Origin: Lolium rigidum
Taxonomy: Eukaryota; Streptophyta; Magnoliopsida; Poales; Poaceae
Direction: 5' to 3'
Length of the DNA: 64,000 nt
Assembly (NCBI RefSeq): GCF_022539505.1
Contig: NC_061508.1
Coordinates: 62,629,754 to 62,693,753 of the forward strand
In this document: in pieces, positions 33,690 to 45,788 of the stretch
Layout of the letters: every line of letters begins with the position of its first letter
Numbering within the stretch: position 1 is the stretch's first letter
Notes under the pieces: generated by a model
Seen by the model: only the letters and a program-made list of their open reading frames with translations
Told to the model about the DNA's origin: nothing
The model's database searches: none
Position numbers and translations under genes: made by a program

Positions 33690-35530
33690 GAGTTATGGGG
33701 GAGCATGTGTGAGTCTTCACGAAGTAACGATGATCAAGTGAGACATTCCGGCTTGAGTGGAGCTTGAAGAGTTATCATCAAGATCAAGCGGGAAGCGCGA
33801 GGCAAAGGTATGGCCTTGATAGGTTTTCCTTTTACCGGTCTCAAGGTGGTTGATGGGAGACCGGATTATAGGATAGATAGCCGCACTATCAAGAGGGGCT
33901 TTCGGTTTGATAACTTGATCACATCGTCTTAGGGAGCTCAATCCTCTGCATACTTTGCATATCCCTATTGCTTCTTGGTGTTTCTCTATGAGAGGTTCTT
34001 GAGCTTGTTGCTAGCTTTACAACAAGCCCAAGTTCATTGAAAACGGAATCTGCATGCATCTTCTATTGCGTTTTCGAGTTTGGACATCTTCACCGTTTCT
34101 TGACGGTGGGAGACTCCCTCTCTAAAAACATCTAAAAATATCCTGTGAGGAGTTTCCATATTTCCAGTTCTTGTTGGGGTTCTATTCGTCGTTATCTTTC
34201 CAACAAAATTGCTTTCATGTCAATCGGGGTCCGGACACAAAAGTTATCACAGTTTTTGTATAACATGTTTTTCTTGCTGGCCCGGTTTCTCGCCCGGCGT
34301 GACCGGCCGTCCCACCGAATGGCCCGGTTCAAACCGGCCGGTGGACTGGTGCCAACCGGGTCATGTACTGTAAGACACAGAAGTGTCCCGGTCATGGCCC
34401 GGTCACAGGCCCGGTTTGGACCGGCCGGGTCCGGCCTGTGGCTCGGTCTGACCGGCACCTGGACCGGCCGGTCCGGCCTGTGGCCCGGTCTGACCGACAC
34501 CTTGTCCGAACGGCCCGGCCCTAGGCCCGGTTGACCGGCCTCCTCGAGTGTGCTGATCTGAAACTCACCCAACGGTTATATTTCTCCCTAGACTATAAAT
34601 AGGCCTTCTTCCACCTTGGGCTGAAAAAGTTCTTCCACTCTCTCCCCTCCATTGTTGTCTTTGAAGAACTTGCGCTATCTCTTGATTCCCCCCATGATTC
34701 TTGCTCATTCTTGAGAGATCTAAGAGAGGAGATCTAGATCTACAATTCTCACCAATCCATCTCTCCTCTAATTGAGGGGAACCCTTTGGATCTAGATCTT
34801 GGAGTCATTTGTTGATTCCTCTTTGTTCTTCCTCTCTAATCTCATCCTAGCATTTGTTGCTTTGGTGGGATTTGAGTGTGAATGATTTGAACACCTCTAG
34901 TGTTCTTGCTTTGCATCATTGCATAGTGTTGATCTCTCCACCACGATTTGTTCGAGTGAGAGACCGTGAGCTTGTTACTCTTGGAGGGAGACCTCCTAGT
35001 TGGATTGGCGGTTGGTGCTCCGGTGATCTCTTCAAGGAAGATTGTGAAGAGGTCCGGGCTTCTCCTTCGTGGAGCTTGTGAAGTGGTTGTGAGCTTGCCA
35101 TCTCCGGAGTGGAGGAAAAGCTAACCATAAGGAAAGGGTCATTATCCTTTGTGGGTTTGGCTCGGAGAATAGGGTGAGCCTTCGTGGGACCTCCACTCCT
35201 CCAAACGTGACGTACCTTCTTGCAAAGGAAGGGAACACGGGAATACATCCTCGTCTCCGCGTGCCTCGGTTATTTCTATACCCGAGATTTCTTTCCTTGT
35301 GATAGCCATCGTGCTTGAAGTACATATATCTTGCTATCACATGTGCTACATATATCTTGTGCCTATCTTGCTTAGCTCTAGTTGTTGTTGTTGCACTTAG
35401 TTGAGCCTAGCATATTTAGGGGTTGTGCTTGTAAACTAAACGTTAGTTTAATTTCGCATTCTTACAAGCCAAATCCGTAAGAGTTTTTAACGCCTATTCA
35501 CCCCCCTCTAGGCGACATCTCGTCCTTTCA
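33690..35530 (+). mobile_element. Probable LTR of a truncated retrotransposon
   Basis: A non-coding block whose end, TTCACCCCCCTCTAGGCGAC followed by ATCTCGTCCTTTCA, is a characteristic 3' LTR end in grass retrotransposons. The start is not defined exactly; a TGGGGGAGCATG...GTCTTCACG stretch near 33698 is the likely start. It contains the GC-rich tandem phrase CCGGCCTGTGGCCCGGTCTG at about 34432 and 34472. I could not find a matching second LTR or target duplication, so it is either a solo LTR or a truncated element. Confidence 0.5.
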
Positions 35531-35684
35531 ATCATGTCGGCCCCCATCCCGGCGTTGGGCGAACTGGGACCTGCCTTTGCTCGACGCGATGATCAATACG
35601 ACCGGCCCGCTTTGGAGCTCCCCTCTAGCCGCAAGGATCGCGAAACTCGGGGCCCTTCCGGCCCGCGCGATGAGGAACGCAGCC
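35531..35684 (+). other. Short open fragment between two LTRs
   Basis: An ATG at 35534 opens 51 codons (MSAPIPALGELGPAFARRDD onwards, rich in Arg/Asp/Pro). They run straight into the next LTR at 35685. It could be the first codons of a gag gene left over from the element whose LTR ends at 35530; that is inference. Confidence 0.35.
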
Positions 35685-37166
35685 TGATACGTCCCAAACG
35701 TATCTATAATTTCTTATGTTCCATGCTACTTTTATGATGATACTCACATGTTTTATACACATTATATGTCATATTTATGCATTTTCCGGCACTAACCTAT
35801 TGACGAGATGCCGAAGAGCCGATTCTTTGTTTTCTGCTGTTTTTGGTTTCAGAAATCCTAGTAAGGAAATATTCTCGGAATTGGACGAAATCAATGCCCA
35901 GGGGCCTATTTTTACACGAAGCTTCCAGAAGACCGGAGGACTTACGAAGTGGGGCCACGAGGTGGCCAAACACCAGGCGGCGCGGCCCAAGCCTTGGCCG
36001 CGCCGGCCTATTGTGTGGGGCCCCCGTGGCGCCTCTTGACCTGCCCTTCCGCCTACTTAAAGCCTCCGTCGCGAAACCCCCAGTACCGAGAACCACGATA
36101 CGGAAAACCTTACAGAGACGCCGCCGCCGCCAATCCCATCTCGGGGGATTCAAGAGATCGCCTCCGGCACCCTGCCGGAGAGGGGAATCATCTCCCGGAG
36201 GTCTCTTCATCGCCATGATCGCCTCCGGATCGATGTGTGAGTAGTTCACCCCTGGACTATGGGTCCATAGCAGTAGCTAGATGGTCGTCTTCGCTCATTG
36301 TGCTATCATGTTAGATCTTGTGAGCTGCCTATCATGATCAAGATCATCTATTTGTAATCCTACATGTTGTGTTTGTTGGGATCCGATGAATATTGAATAC
36401 TATGTCAAGTTGATTATCAATCTATCATATATGTTATTTATGTTCCCGCATGCTCTCCGTTGCTAGTAGAGGCTCGGCCAAGTTGATACTTGTGACCCCA
36501 AGAGGGAGTATTTATGCTCGATAGTGGGTTCATGCCTCCATTAAATCCGGGACGAGTGACGAAAGTTGTAAGGTTGTGGATGTCTTGTTGCCACTAGGGA
36601 TAAAACATCGATGTTTTGTCTAAGGATATTTGTGTTGATTACATTACGCACCATACTTAATGCAATTGTACCGTTGTTTACAACTTAATTCTGGAGGGGT
36701 TCGGATGATAACTCGAAGGTGGACTTTTTAGGCATAGATGCATGCTTGGATAGCGGTCTATGTACTTTGTCGTAATGCCTTGATTAAATCTCATAGTACT
36801 CATCATGATATATGTATGTGCATTGTTATGCCTTCTTTATTTGTCAATTGCCCAAGCTGTAATTTGTTCACCCAACATACGTTATCTTATGGGAGAGACA
36901 CCACTAGTGATCTGTGGACCCCGGTCCTATTCTTTACATCTGAAATACAATCTACTTGCAATTGTTCTTTATTGTTCTTCGCAAACAACCATCATCATCC
37001 ACACTATACATCTAATCCTTTGTTTACGGCAAGCCGGTGAGATTGACAACCTCGCTGTTACGTTGGGGCAAAGTTCTGTGATTGTGTTGTGCAGGTTCCA
37101 CGTTGGCGCCGGAATCCCTGGTGTTGCGCCGCACTACATTCCGCCACCATCAACCTTCAACGTGCT

Positions 37167-38868
37167 TGATGTCTACGGGAGCTTCTATTCTTGTAGACAG
37201 TGTTGGGCCTCCAAGAGCAGAGGTTTGTAGAACAGCAGCAAGTTTCCCTTAAGTGGATCACCCAAGGTTTATCGATCTCAGGGAGGAAGAGGTCAAAGAT
37301 ATCCCTCTCATGCAACCCTGCAACCACAAAGCAAGAAGTCTCTTGTGTCCCCAACACACCTAATAGGTGCACTAGTTCGGCGAAGAGATTGTGAAATACA
37401 GGTGGTATAAATAAGTAGTAGCAACGGCACCAGAAAAGTGCTTTGCCCAGAACAGTAAACAAGCAGTAGTAACGCAGCGATAGTAACGCGGTAAAACGAG
37501 TAAACAAGCAGCGATAGCGATATTTAGGAACAAGGCCTAGGGAATAGACTTTCACTAGTGGACACTCTCAACATTGATCACATAACAGAATAGATAAATG
37601 CATACTCTACACTTTTGTTTGATGATGAACACATTGCGTAGGATTACACGAACCCTCAATACCGGAGTTAACAAGCTCCACAATAATGCTCATATTTTAG
37701 TAACCTTTAGTGTAAGATAGATCAAAAGACTAAACCAAGTACTAACATAGCATGCACACTATCACCTTCATGCATATGTAGGAGGAATAGATCACATCAA
37801 TATTATCATAGCAATAGTTAACTTCGCAATCTACAAGAGATCATGATCATAGCATAAACCAAGTACTAACACGGTGCACACACTTGTCACCTTTGCACAC
37901 GTGCGGGAGGAATAAAACTACTTTAATAACATTGCTAGAGTAGCACATAGATAAATTGTGATACAAACACATTGCAATCATAAAGAGATATAAATAAGCA
38001 CCTCACTATGCCATTCAACGAGTGAATAAGTATTCGTGAAATATAGCCTAAGAGACCCACACGGTGCACACACTTGTCACCTTTACACACGTGGGACAAG
38101 GAGTCTCCCGGAGATCACATAAGTAAAACTCACTTGACTAGCATAATGACATCTAGATTACAAGCATCATCATATGAATCTCAATCATGTAAGGAAGCTC
38201 ATGAGATTATTGTATTGAAGTACATGGGAGAGAGATGAACCACATAGCTACCGGTACAGCCCCGAGCCTCGATGGAGAACTACTCCCTCCTCATGGGAGC
38301 AGACAGCGGTGATGAAGATGGCGGTGGAGATGGCAGCGGTGTCGATGGAGAAGCCTTCGGGGGCACTTCCCCGCTCCGGCGGGGTGCCGGAACGAGAGAC
38401 TCCTGTCCCCCATATCTTGGCTTCGCGATGGCGGCGGCTCGGAAGGTTTTCCGTATCGTGGTTTTTCGCCTCGGGGGTTTCGCGACGGAGGCTTTATATA
38501 GGCGAAGAGGCGGCGCGGGAGGGTCGAAGGGGTGGCCACACCATAGGCTGGCGCGGCCGGGGCCCAGGCCGCGCCACCCTATCATCCGGGGCCCACGGGG
38601 CCCCCTCCGGCGGCTCTCGGGTGTTACGGATGCTTCGGTGAAAATAGGAACACTGGGTCTTGATTTCGTCCGATTCCGAGAATATTTCGTTACTAGGATT
38701 TACGAAACCAAAAACAGCAGAAAACGAGAAGCGGCTCTTCGGCATCTTGTTAATAGGTTAGTTCCGGAAAATGCACGAATATGACATAAAGTGTGCATAA
38801 AACATGTAGGTATCATCAATAATATGGCATAGAACATAAGAAATTATCGATACGTCGGAGACGTATCA
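37167..38868 (-). repeat. 3' LTR of element 1
   Basis: 1702 bp, TG...CA ends. Pairs with 42448-44153. Most differences from the partner, at least over the first 400 bp, fall at CAG/CTG sites. Confidence 0.85.
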
Positions 38869-41441
38869 AGCATCCCCAAGCTTAGTTCCGCTCGTCCCGA
38901 GCGAGGTAAAACGATAACAAAGATAATTTACGAAGTGATATGCCATCATAACCTTGATCATACTATTTGTAAACATATGTAGTGAATGCGGCGATCAAAA
39001 CAATGGTAATGACATGAGTAAACAAGTGAATCATAAAGCAAAGACTTTTCATGAATAGTACTTCAAGACAAGCATCAATAAGTCTTGCATAAGAGTTAAC
39101 TCATAAAGCAATAAATCAAAGTAAAGGTATTGAAGCAACACAAAGGAAGATTAAGTTTCAGCGGTTGCTTTCAACTTGTAACATGTATATCTCATGGATA
39201 ATTGTCAACATAGAGTAATATAACAAGTACAATATGCAAGTATGTAGGAATCAATGCACAGTTCACACAAGTGTTTGCTTCTTGAGGTGGAGAGAGATAG
39301 GTGAAGCTGACTCAACATAAAAGTAAAAAGAATGGTCCTTCAAAGAGGAAAGCATCGATTGCTATATTTGTGCTAGAGCTTTTATTTTGAAAACATGAAA
39401 CAATTTTGTCAACGGTAGTAATAAAGCATATGAGTTATGAAAGTTATATCTTACAAGTTGCAAGTCTCATGCATAGTATACTAATAGTGCCCGCACCTTG
39501 TCCTAATTAACTTGGACTACCGGATCTTTGCAATGCACATGTTTTGACCAAGTGTCACAATGGGGTACCTCCATGCCGCTTGTACAAAGGTCTAAGGAGA
39601 AAGCTCGCATTTTGGATTTCTCGCTTTTGATTATTCTCAACTTAGACATCCATACCGGGACAACATGGACAACGGATAATGGACTCCTCTTTAATGCATA
39701 AGCATGTGGCAACAATTATTATTCTCATATGAGATTGAGGATATATGTCCAAACTGAAACTTCCACCATGAATCATGGCTTTAGTTAGCGGCCCAAAGTT
39801 CTTCTCTAACAACATGCATGCTCCAACCATGAAGGTGGTAGATCTCTCTTGCTTCGGACAAGACGGACATGCATAGCAACTCACATGATATCCAACAAAG
39901 AATAGTTGATGGCGTCCCCGAAGCATGGTTATCGCACAACAAGCAACTTAATAAGAGATAAAGTGCATAAGTACATATTCAATACCACAATAGTTTTTAA
40001 GCTATTTGTCCCATGAGCTATATATTGCAAAGGTGAATGATGGAATTTTAAAGGTAGCACTCAAGCAATTTACTTTGGAATGGCGGATAAATACCATGTA
40101 GTAGGTAGGTATGGTGGACACAAATGGCATAGTGGTTGGCTCAAGGATTTGGGATGCATGAGAAGTATTCCCTCTCGATACAAGTTTTAGGCTAGCAAGG
40201 TTATTTGAAACAAACACAAGGATGAATGGTACAGCAAAACTCACATAAAAGACATATTGTAAACATTATAAGACTCTACACCGTCTTCCTTGTTGTTCAA
40301 AACTCAATACTAGATGTTATCTAGACTCTAGAGAAACCAAATATGCAAACCAAATTAGCAAGCTCTAAGTGTTTCTTCATTAATGGGTGCAAAGTATATG
40401 ATGCAAGAGCTTAAACATGAGCACAACAATTGCCAAGTATCACATTATCCAAGACATTATAGCAATTTACTACATGTATCATTTTCCAATTCCAACCATA
40501 TAACAAATTAACGAAGAAGAAACTTCGCCATGAAAATTAAAAGCTAAGAACACATGTGTTCATATGAACCAGCGGAGCGTGTCTCTCTCCCACACAAGCA
40601 TTTATTCAAACAAAAACAAAAACAAAAGCACACGAGACGCTCCAAGTAAAGTACATAAGATGTGGCCGAATAAAAATATAGTTTCAAGAGAAGGAACACG
40701 ATAATTTGTCGATGAAGAAGGGGATGCTTTGGGCATCCCCAAGCTTAGACAGCTTGAGTCTTCTTAGAATATGCAGGGGTGAACCACGGGGCATCCCCAA
40801 GCTTAGAGTTTTCACTCTCCTTGATCATAGTATATCATCCTCCTCTCTTGACCCTTGAAAACTTCCTCCACACCAAACTCGAAACAAACTCATTAGAGGG
40901 TTAGTGCATAATCAAAAACTCACATGTTCAGAGGTGACACAATCATTCTTAACACTTCTGGACATTGCTCAAAGCTACTTGGAAGGTAATGGAACAAAGA
41001 AATCCACCCAACACGGCGAAAGAAGCAATGCGAAATAAAAGGCAGAATCTGTCAAAACAGAACAGTCCGTAAAGACGAATTTTAAAAGGGCACCAGACTT
41101 GCTCAAATGAAAATGCCCAAATTGAATGAAAGTTGCGTACATATCTGAGGATCACTCACGTAAATTGGCATAATTTTCTGAGTTACCTACAGAGAATTAG
41201 AACCAGATTCGTGACAGCAAAGAAATCTGGAACTGCGCAGTAATCCAAATCTAGTACTTACTTTTCTATCAAAGACTTTACTTGGCACAACAAAACATAA
41301 AACTAAGATAAGGTGAGGTTGCTACAGTAGTAAACAACTTCCAAGACTCAAATATAAAACAAAATACTGTAGCAAAATAACACATGGGTTATCTCCCAAG
41401 AAGTTCTTTTCTTTATAGCCATTAAGATGGGCTCAGCAGTT
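38869..41441. other. Non-coding internal region of element 1
   Basis: No protein-coding frame of note. The polypurine-tract motif CTAAGCTTGGGGATGC (sense) occurs next to the LTR at 38869 and again at about 40733-40748 and 40791-40806. The middle copy is part of a GGGGATGC/GGGCATCCCC foldback at 40725-40742. Confidence 0.6.
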
Positions 41442-42176
41442 TTAATGATGCACTCGCAAGAGATAGTATGTGAAGCAAAAGAGAGCATCAAGAGGCAAAT
41501 TCAAAACACATTTAAGCCTAACATGCTTCCTATGCATAGGAATCTTGTAAATAAACAAGTTCATGAAGAGCAAAGTAACAAGCATAGGAAGATAAAACAA
41601 GTGTAGCTTCAAAAATTTCAGCACATAGAGAGGCATTTTAGTAACATGAAAATTTCTACAACCATATTTTCCTCTCTCATAATAACTTTCAGTAGCATCA
41701 TGAGCAAACTCAACAATATAACTATCACATAAAGCATTCTTATCATGAGTCTCATGCATAAAATTATTACTCTCCACATAAGCATAATCAATTTTATTAG
41801 TTGTAGTGGGAGCAAATTCAACAAAGTAGCTATCATTATTATTCTCATCAAGTGTAGGAGGCATAGTATAATCACAACAAAATTTACTCTCCATAGTAGG
41901 TTGTACCAAAAGACCATTATTATAATCATCATAAATAGGAGGCAAAGTATCATCCAAGAAAATTTTCTCCTCAATGCTTGGGGGACTAAAAAGATCATGA
42001 AAACCAGCTTCCCCAAGTTTAGAACTTTCTATATCATTATCAACAATGGTGTTCAAAGCATTCATACTAACATTACTACCAGCATGCAAATAAGATTTCA
42101 TAGGTTTTTTAATTTTCGCATCAAACAATCCATGTTTTAAATCAGGAAATAGAATAAGAAGCTCATTGTTGTCCAT
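41442..42176 (-). CDS. Conserved membrane-anchored ORF of element 1, function unknown
   Basis: 244 residues, uninterrupted. The N-terminal half is acidic and Asn/Asp-rich (starts MDNNELLILFPDLKHGLFDA). The middle has several YDDYNN and PPTLDENNND repeats. A strongly conserved block, RGKYGCRNFHVTK, comes next, followed by a hydrophobic helix at about residues 187-212 (KFLKLHLFYLPMLVTLLFMN) that looks like one transmembrane segment. Homologues in this window are at 55803-56540 (245 residues) and 44613-45431 (272 residues). All three lie 250-300 bp downstream of the primer-binding site, where gag would normally start. I do not recognise it as gag, pol or an envelope protein. Its preservation in three element copies suggests that it is or recently was selected. 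Confidence 0.6.
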   Translation of the reverse strand: MDNNELLILFPDLKHGLFDAKIKKPMKSYLHAGSNVSMNALNTIVDNDIESSKLGEAGFHDLFSPPSIEEKIFLDDTLPPIYDDYNNGLLVQPTMESKFCCDYTMPPTLDENNNDSYFVEFAPTTTNKIDYAYVESNNFMHETHDKNALCDSYIVEFAHDATESYYERGKYGCRNFHVTKMPLYVLKFLKLHLFYLPMLVTLLFMNLFIYKIPMHRKHVRLKCVLNLPLDALFCFTYYLLRVHH

Positions 42177-42249
42177 TATGCCAAACTAGTGTAAACAAGA
42201 AACAAAAAGATGCAATTGCGGGATCTAAAGGAAATATCTTCGAGCACAA

Positions 42250-42437
42250 ACACAATGGCGCCGAGAAAAGTGCTTGTTACACTGGAACCGGAGTATGAGT
42301 GCCTTTTTACCTTTCCTCCACAGCAACGGCGCCGAGAAAAGTGCTTGGCGCGTAGTTGACGAGGGAGGAAAAGTGCTTAGTTGCCGGGCTTGCCAATGTG
42401 TGAGTGCCGTTTACCTTCCCTCCCGGCAACGGCGCCG
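42250..42437 (-). other. Primer-binding site of element 1, with PBS-like repeats
   Basis: Sense PBS TGGCGCCGTTGCCGGG-like sequence lies at about 42421-42437, 11 bp from the LTR. Further partial copies with the same AAGCACTTTTC flank lie at about 42322-42336 and 42253-42263. The PBS complements the 3' end of plant tRNA-Asp (…CCGGCAACGGCGCCA). Confidence 0.7.
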
Positions 42438-42447
42438 GAAAAGTGCT

Positions 42448-44153
42448 TGATGTCTACGGGAGCTTCTATTCTTGTAGACGGTGTTGGGCCTCCAAGAGCG
42501 AGAGGTTTGTAGAACAGCAGCAAGTTTCCCTTAAGTGGATCACCCAAGGTTTATCGATCTCGGGGAGGAAGAGGTCAAAGATATCCCTCTCATGCAACCA
42601 CTGCAACCACAAAGCAAGAAGTCTCTTGTGTCCCCAACACACCTAATAGGTGCACTAGTTCGGCGAAGAGATAGTGAAATACGGGTGGTATAAATAAGTA
42701 GTAGCAACGGCACCGAGAAAAGTGCTTTGCCCGGAGACGATAAACAAGCGGTAGTAACGCAGCGGTAGTAGCGTGATAAAACGGTAAACAAGCGAGCGAT
42801 AGCGATATTTAGGAACAAGGCCTAGGGATTAGACTTTCACTAGTGGACACTCTCAACATTGATCACATAACAGAATAGATAAATGCATACTCTACACTTT
42901 TGTTGGATGATGAACACATTGCGTAGGATTACACGAACCCTCAATGCCGGAGTTAACAAGCTCCACAATAATGCTCATATTTTAGTAACCTTTAGTGTAA
43001 GATAGATCAAAAGACTAAACCAAGTACTAACATAGCATGCACACTTGTCACCTTCATGCATATGTAGGAGGAATAGATCACATCAATATTATCATAGCAA
43101 TAGTTAACTTCGCAATCTACAAGAGATCATGATCATAGCATAAACCAAGTACTAACACGGTGCACACACTTGTCACCTTTGCACACGTGCGGGAGGAATA
43201 AAACTACTTTAATAACATTGCTAGAGTAGCACATAGATAAATTGTGATACAAACACATTGCAATCATAAAGAGATATAAATAAGCACCTCACTATGCCAT
43301 TCAACGGTGAATAAGTATTCAGTGAAATATAGCCTAAGAGACCCACACGGTGCACACACTGTCACCTTTACACACGTGGGACAAGGAGTCTCACGGAGAT
43401 CACATAAGTAAAACTCACTTGACTAGCATAATGACATCTAGATTACAAGCATCATCATATGAATCTCAATCATGTAAGGCAGCTCATGAGATTATTGTAT
43501 TGAAGTACATAGGAGAGAGATGAACCACATAGCTACCGGTACGGCCCGAGCCTCGATGGAGAACTACTCCCTCCTCATGGGAGCGGCAACGGTGATGAAG
43601 ATGGCGGTGGAGATGGCAGCGGTGTCGATGGAGAAGCCTTCGGGGGCACTTCCCCGCTCCGGCGGGGTGCCGGAACGAGAGACTCCTGTCCCCCGGATCT
43701 TGGCTTCGCGATGGCGGCGGCTGCGGAAGGTTTTCCGTATCGTGGTTTTTCGCCTCGGGGGTTTCGCGACGGAGGCTTTATATAGGCGAAGAGGCGGCGC
43801 GGGAGGGTCGAAGGGGTGGCCACACCATGAGGCTGGCGCGGCCGGGGCCCGAGCCGCGCCACCCTATCATGCAGGGCCCACGGGGCCCCCCTGCGCGGCT
43901 CTCGGGTGTTACGGATGCTTCCGGTGAAAATAGGAACACGGGTCTTGATTTCGTCCGATTCGAGAATATTTCGTTACTAGGATTTACGAAACCAAAAACA
44001 GCGAGAAAACAGGAGCGGCTCTTCGGCATCTTGTTAATAGGTTAGTTCCGAGAAAATGCACGAATATGACATAAAGTGTGCATAAAACATGTAGGTATCA
44101 TCAATAATATGGCATGGAACATAAGAAATTATCGATACGTCGGAGACGTATCA
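42448..44153 (-). repeat. 5' LTR of element 1
   Basis: 1706 bp. Pairs with 37167-38868. Ends at TGATACGTC (sense start) at 44153. Confidence 0.85.
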
Positions 44154-44234
44154 GAAACTTGCTACTGTGCGCATCACACCTTCCTCTTGGGGTTCCCAAC
44201 GGACGTGTCAACTACACGCATCAAGTAAATTTAC

Positions 44235-44334
44235 TGGCGCCGTTGCGGGGACACGAAGAAAAGTTACTCCACAAAGATTTCTAACTCCCACGTCAACCGC
44301 TGACAAGCAAATTTACTGGCGCCGTTGCCGGGGA
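44235..44334 (+). other. Duplicated primer-binding site of the outer element
   Basis: TGGCGCCGTTGCGGGG at 44235-44250 and TGGCGCCGTTGCCGGGGA at 44317-44334 share the upstream phrase CAAATTTAC, with an 82-bp repeat unit. The second copy is the exact complement of the tRNA-Asp 3' end; the first lacks one C. Confidence 0.7.
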
Positions 44335-44612
44335 GATCAAGACACTGCTGCAAGGGAGTCTCCACTTCCAATCTCTTTACTTTGTTTTTGTCTTGCTTTA
44401 CTTTATTTTATTTCTTGCTTTGTTTGCTCTTATATCAAAAACACAAAAAAATTAGTTGCTAGTTTTACTTTATTTCTTTGTCTTGTTCTCTATATTGAAA
44501 ACACAAAAAAATTAGTTACTTGCATTTACTTTATTTAGTTTGCTTTATTTACTACTGCTAAAATGAATACTCCTGAGAACACTAAGTTGTGTGATTTCAC
44601 TAGTTAGGCTTA

Positions 44613-45431
44613 ATGGAAAATAACAAAAATATTAGAGATCTTTATAGTATTTATCTTGATTTAGGACATGAGGTGTTCGAAGAGAAAATTAAAAAACCCA
44701 TGGAACTTTGTTTGCAAAATAGTTGTAGCAATGTTATTAGCATGAACTCTTTGAACACTATTATTGCTAATGCTATGGAAGAATTTAAGCTTGGGAAAGC
44801 TGGTTTTGATGAGCATGATATTTTTAGTCCCCCAAGCATGGAGGAGAGAATTTACTTTGATGACACTTTTCCTCCCATTTATGATGATAGTGGTATTTTG
44901 GTGCCACCTACTATTAAGGATAAAGTTTATTATGATTATACTATGCCTCCTACATTTGATGATTATGGTGATGAGAATAATAATGATAGCTACTTTATTG
45001 AATTTGCTCCCACTACAATTAATAAGAATGACTATGCTTATGTTGGGAGTAGTAATTATTTTATGCATGAGACTCATGATAAGAATGCTTTATGTGATAG
45101 TTATATTGTTGAGTTTGTTCATGATGCTACTGGAAATTATTATGAGAGAGGAAAATATGGTTGTAGAAATTTTCATGTTACTAAAACACCTCTCTACATG
45201 CTGAAAATTTTGAAGTTACTCGTGTTTTATCTTCCTATGCTTGTCACTTTGTTCTTCATGAATTTATTTGTGTACAAGATTCCTTTTCATAGGAAGTGTG
45301 TTAGACTTAAAATTGTTTCTTATTTGCTTTTGATGCTCTCTTTTGCTTTAACTCTTATTTCTTGCGAGAGCATCATTAAAATTGCTGAGCCCATCTTAAT
45401 GGCTATAAAGAAAGCACTTCTTGGGAGATAA
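44613..45431 (+). CDS. Conserved membrane-anchored ORF of the outer element, function unknown
   Basis: 272 residues, uninterrupted, homologous to the minus-strand ORFs at 41442 and 55803. Shared blocks include KIKKPMEL, DDTFPPIYDD, YDYTMPPTFDD, FMHETHDKNALCDSYIVEF and RGKYGCRNFHVTK. A hydrophobic segment at about residues 197-222 (LKLLVFYLPMLVTLFFMNLF) is followed here by a second one (VSYLLLMLSFALTLISCES, about 236-254), so two membrane passes are possible. It ends KKALLGR. The tail after the first helix differs from the other two copies. It lies 279 bp after the PBS. No similarity to known retroelement proteins that I can recognise. Confidence 0.6.
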   Translation: MENNKNIRDLYSIYLDLGHEVFEEKIKKPMELCLQNSCSNVISMNSLNTIIANAMEEFKLGKAGFDEHDIFSPPSMEERIYFDDTFPPIYDDSGILVPPTIKDKVYYDYTMPPTFDDYGDENNNDSYFIEFAPTTINKNDYAYVGSSNYFMHETHDKNALCDSYIVEFVHDATGNYYERGKYGCRNFHVTKTPLYMLKILKLLVFYLPMLVTLFFMNLFVYKIPFHRKCVRLKIVSYLLLMLSFALTLISCESIIKIAEPILMAIKKALLGR

Positions 45432-45788
45432 CCCATGTTTTTTATTTTGCTACTGTTTTGTTGAGTCTTGGAAGTTGTTACTACTGTAGCAACATCTCCT
45501 TATCTTTATTTTATTGCATTGTTGTGCCAAGTAAAGTCTTTGATAGTAAAGCCAATACTAGATTTTGATTGCTGCGCAGGAACAGATTTCTTGCTGTCAC
45601 GAATTTGAGCAGTAGTCCCTGTAGAAAAATCAAAAAATCTGCCAATTTACGTGCGTGATCCTCAGATATGTACGCAACTTTCATTCAATTTGGGCATTTT
45701 CATCTGAGCAAGTCTGGTGCCACTTTAAAATTCGTCTTTACGAACTGTTCTGTTTTGACAGATTCTGCCTTTTATTTCGCATTGCTGT

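Larger units (their letters stand above)
37167..44153 (-). mobile_element. Complete non-autonomous LTR retrotransposon, element 1 (minus orientation)
   Basis: About 7.0 kb. Two near-identical LTRs (3' LTR 37167-38868, 5' LTR 42448-44153) begin TGATACGTC and end GACATCA in the sense direction. A PBS matching the 3' end of tRNA-Asp lies at about 42421-42437. A polypurine tract, AAGCTTGGGGATGCT in the sense direction, abuts the 3' LTR at 38869-38883. The 3.6-kb interior has one ORF (42176-41442) and no gag, protease, reverse transcriptase or integrase that I can detect, so it needs helper functions. It sits inside the LTR of the outer element, but the 5-bp flanks (GTGCT left, GAAAC right) do not match. 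Confidence 0.85.
35685..45788 (+). mobile_element. Outer non-autonomous LTR retrotransposon (plus orientation), interrupted and cut by a gap
   Basis: The LTR starts TGATACGTCCCAAACGTATC at 35685, is interrupted at 37166, and resumes at 44154 (GAAACTTGCTACTGTGCGC). It ends near 44223, just before tRNA-Asp-type primer-binding sites. An ORF for a membrane-anchored protein follows (44613-45431), then non-coding internal sequence up to the N gap at 45789. The 3' half and 3' LTR are not in the window. It is related in sequence to the two minus-oriented elements at 37167 and 51484 but is a separate subfamily. Confidence 0.7.

Noticed and set aside
42250..44334. tRNA-Asp-like sequence
   Set aside because: Only the terminal 16-18 bases match, and they sit directly beside LTRs; these are primer-binding sites, not tRNA genes.
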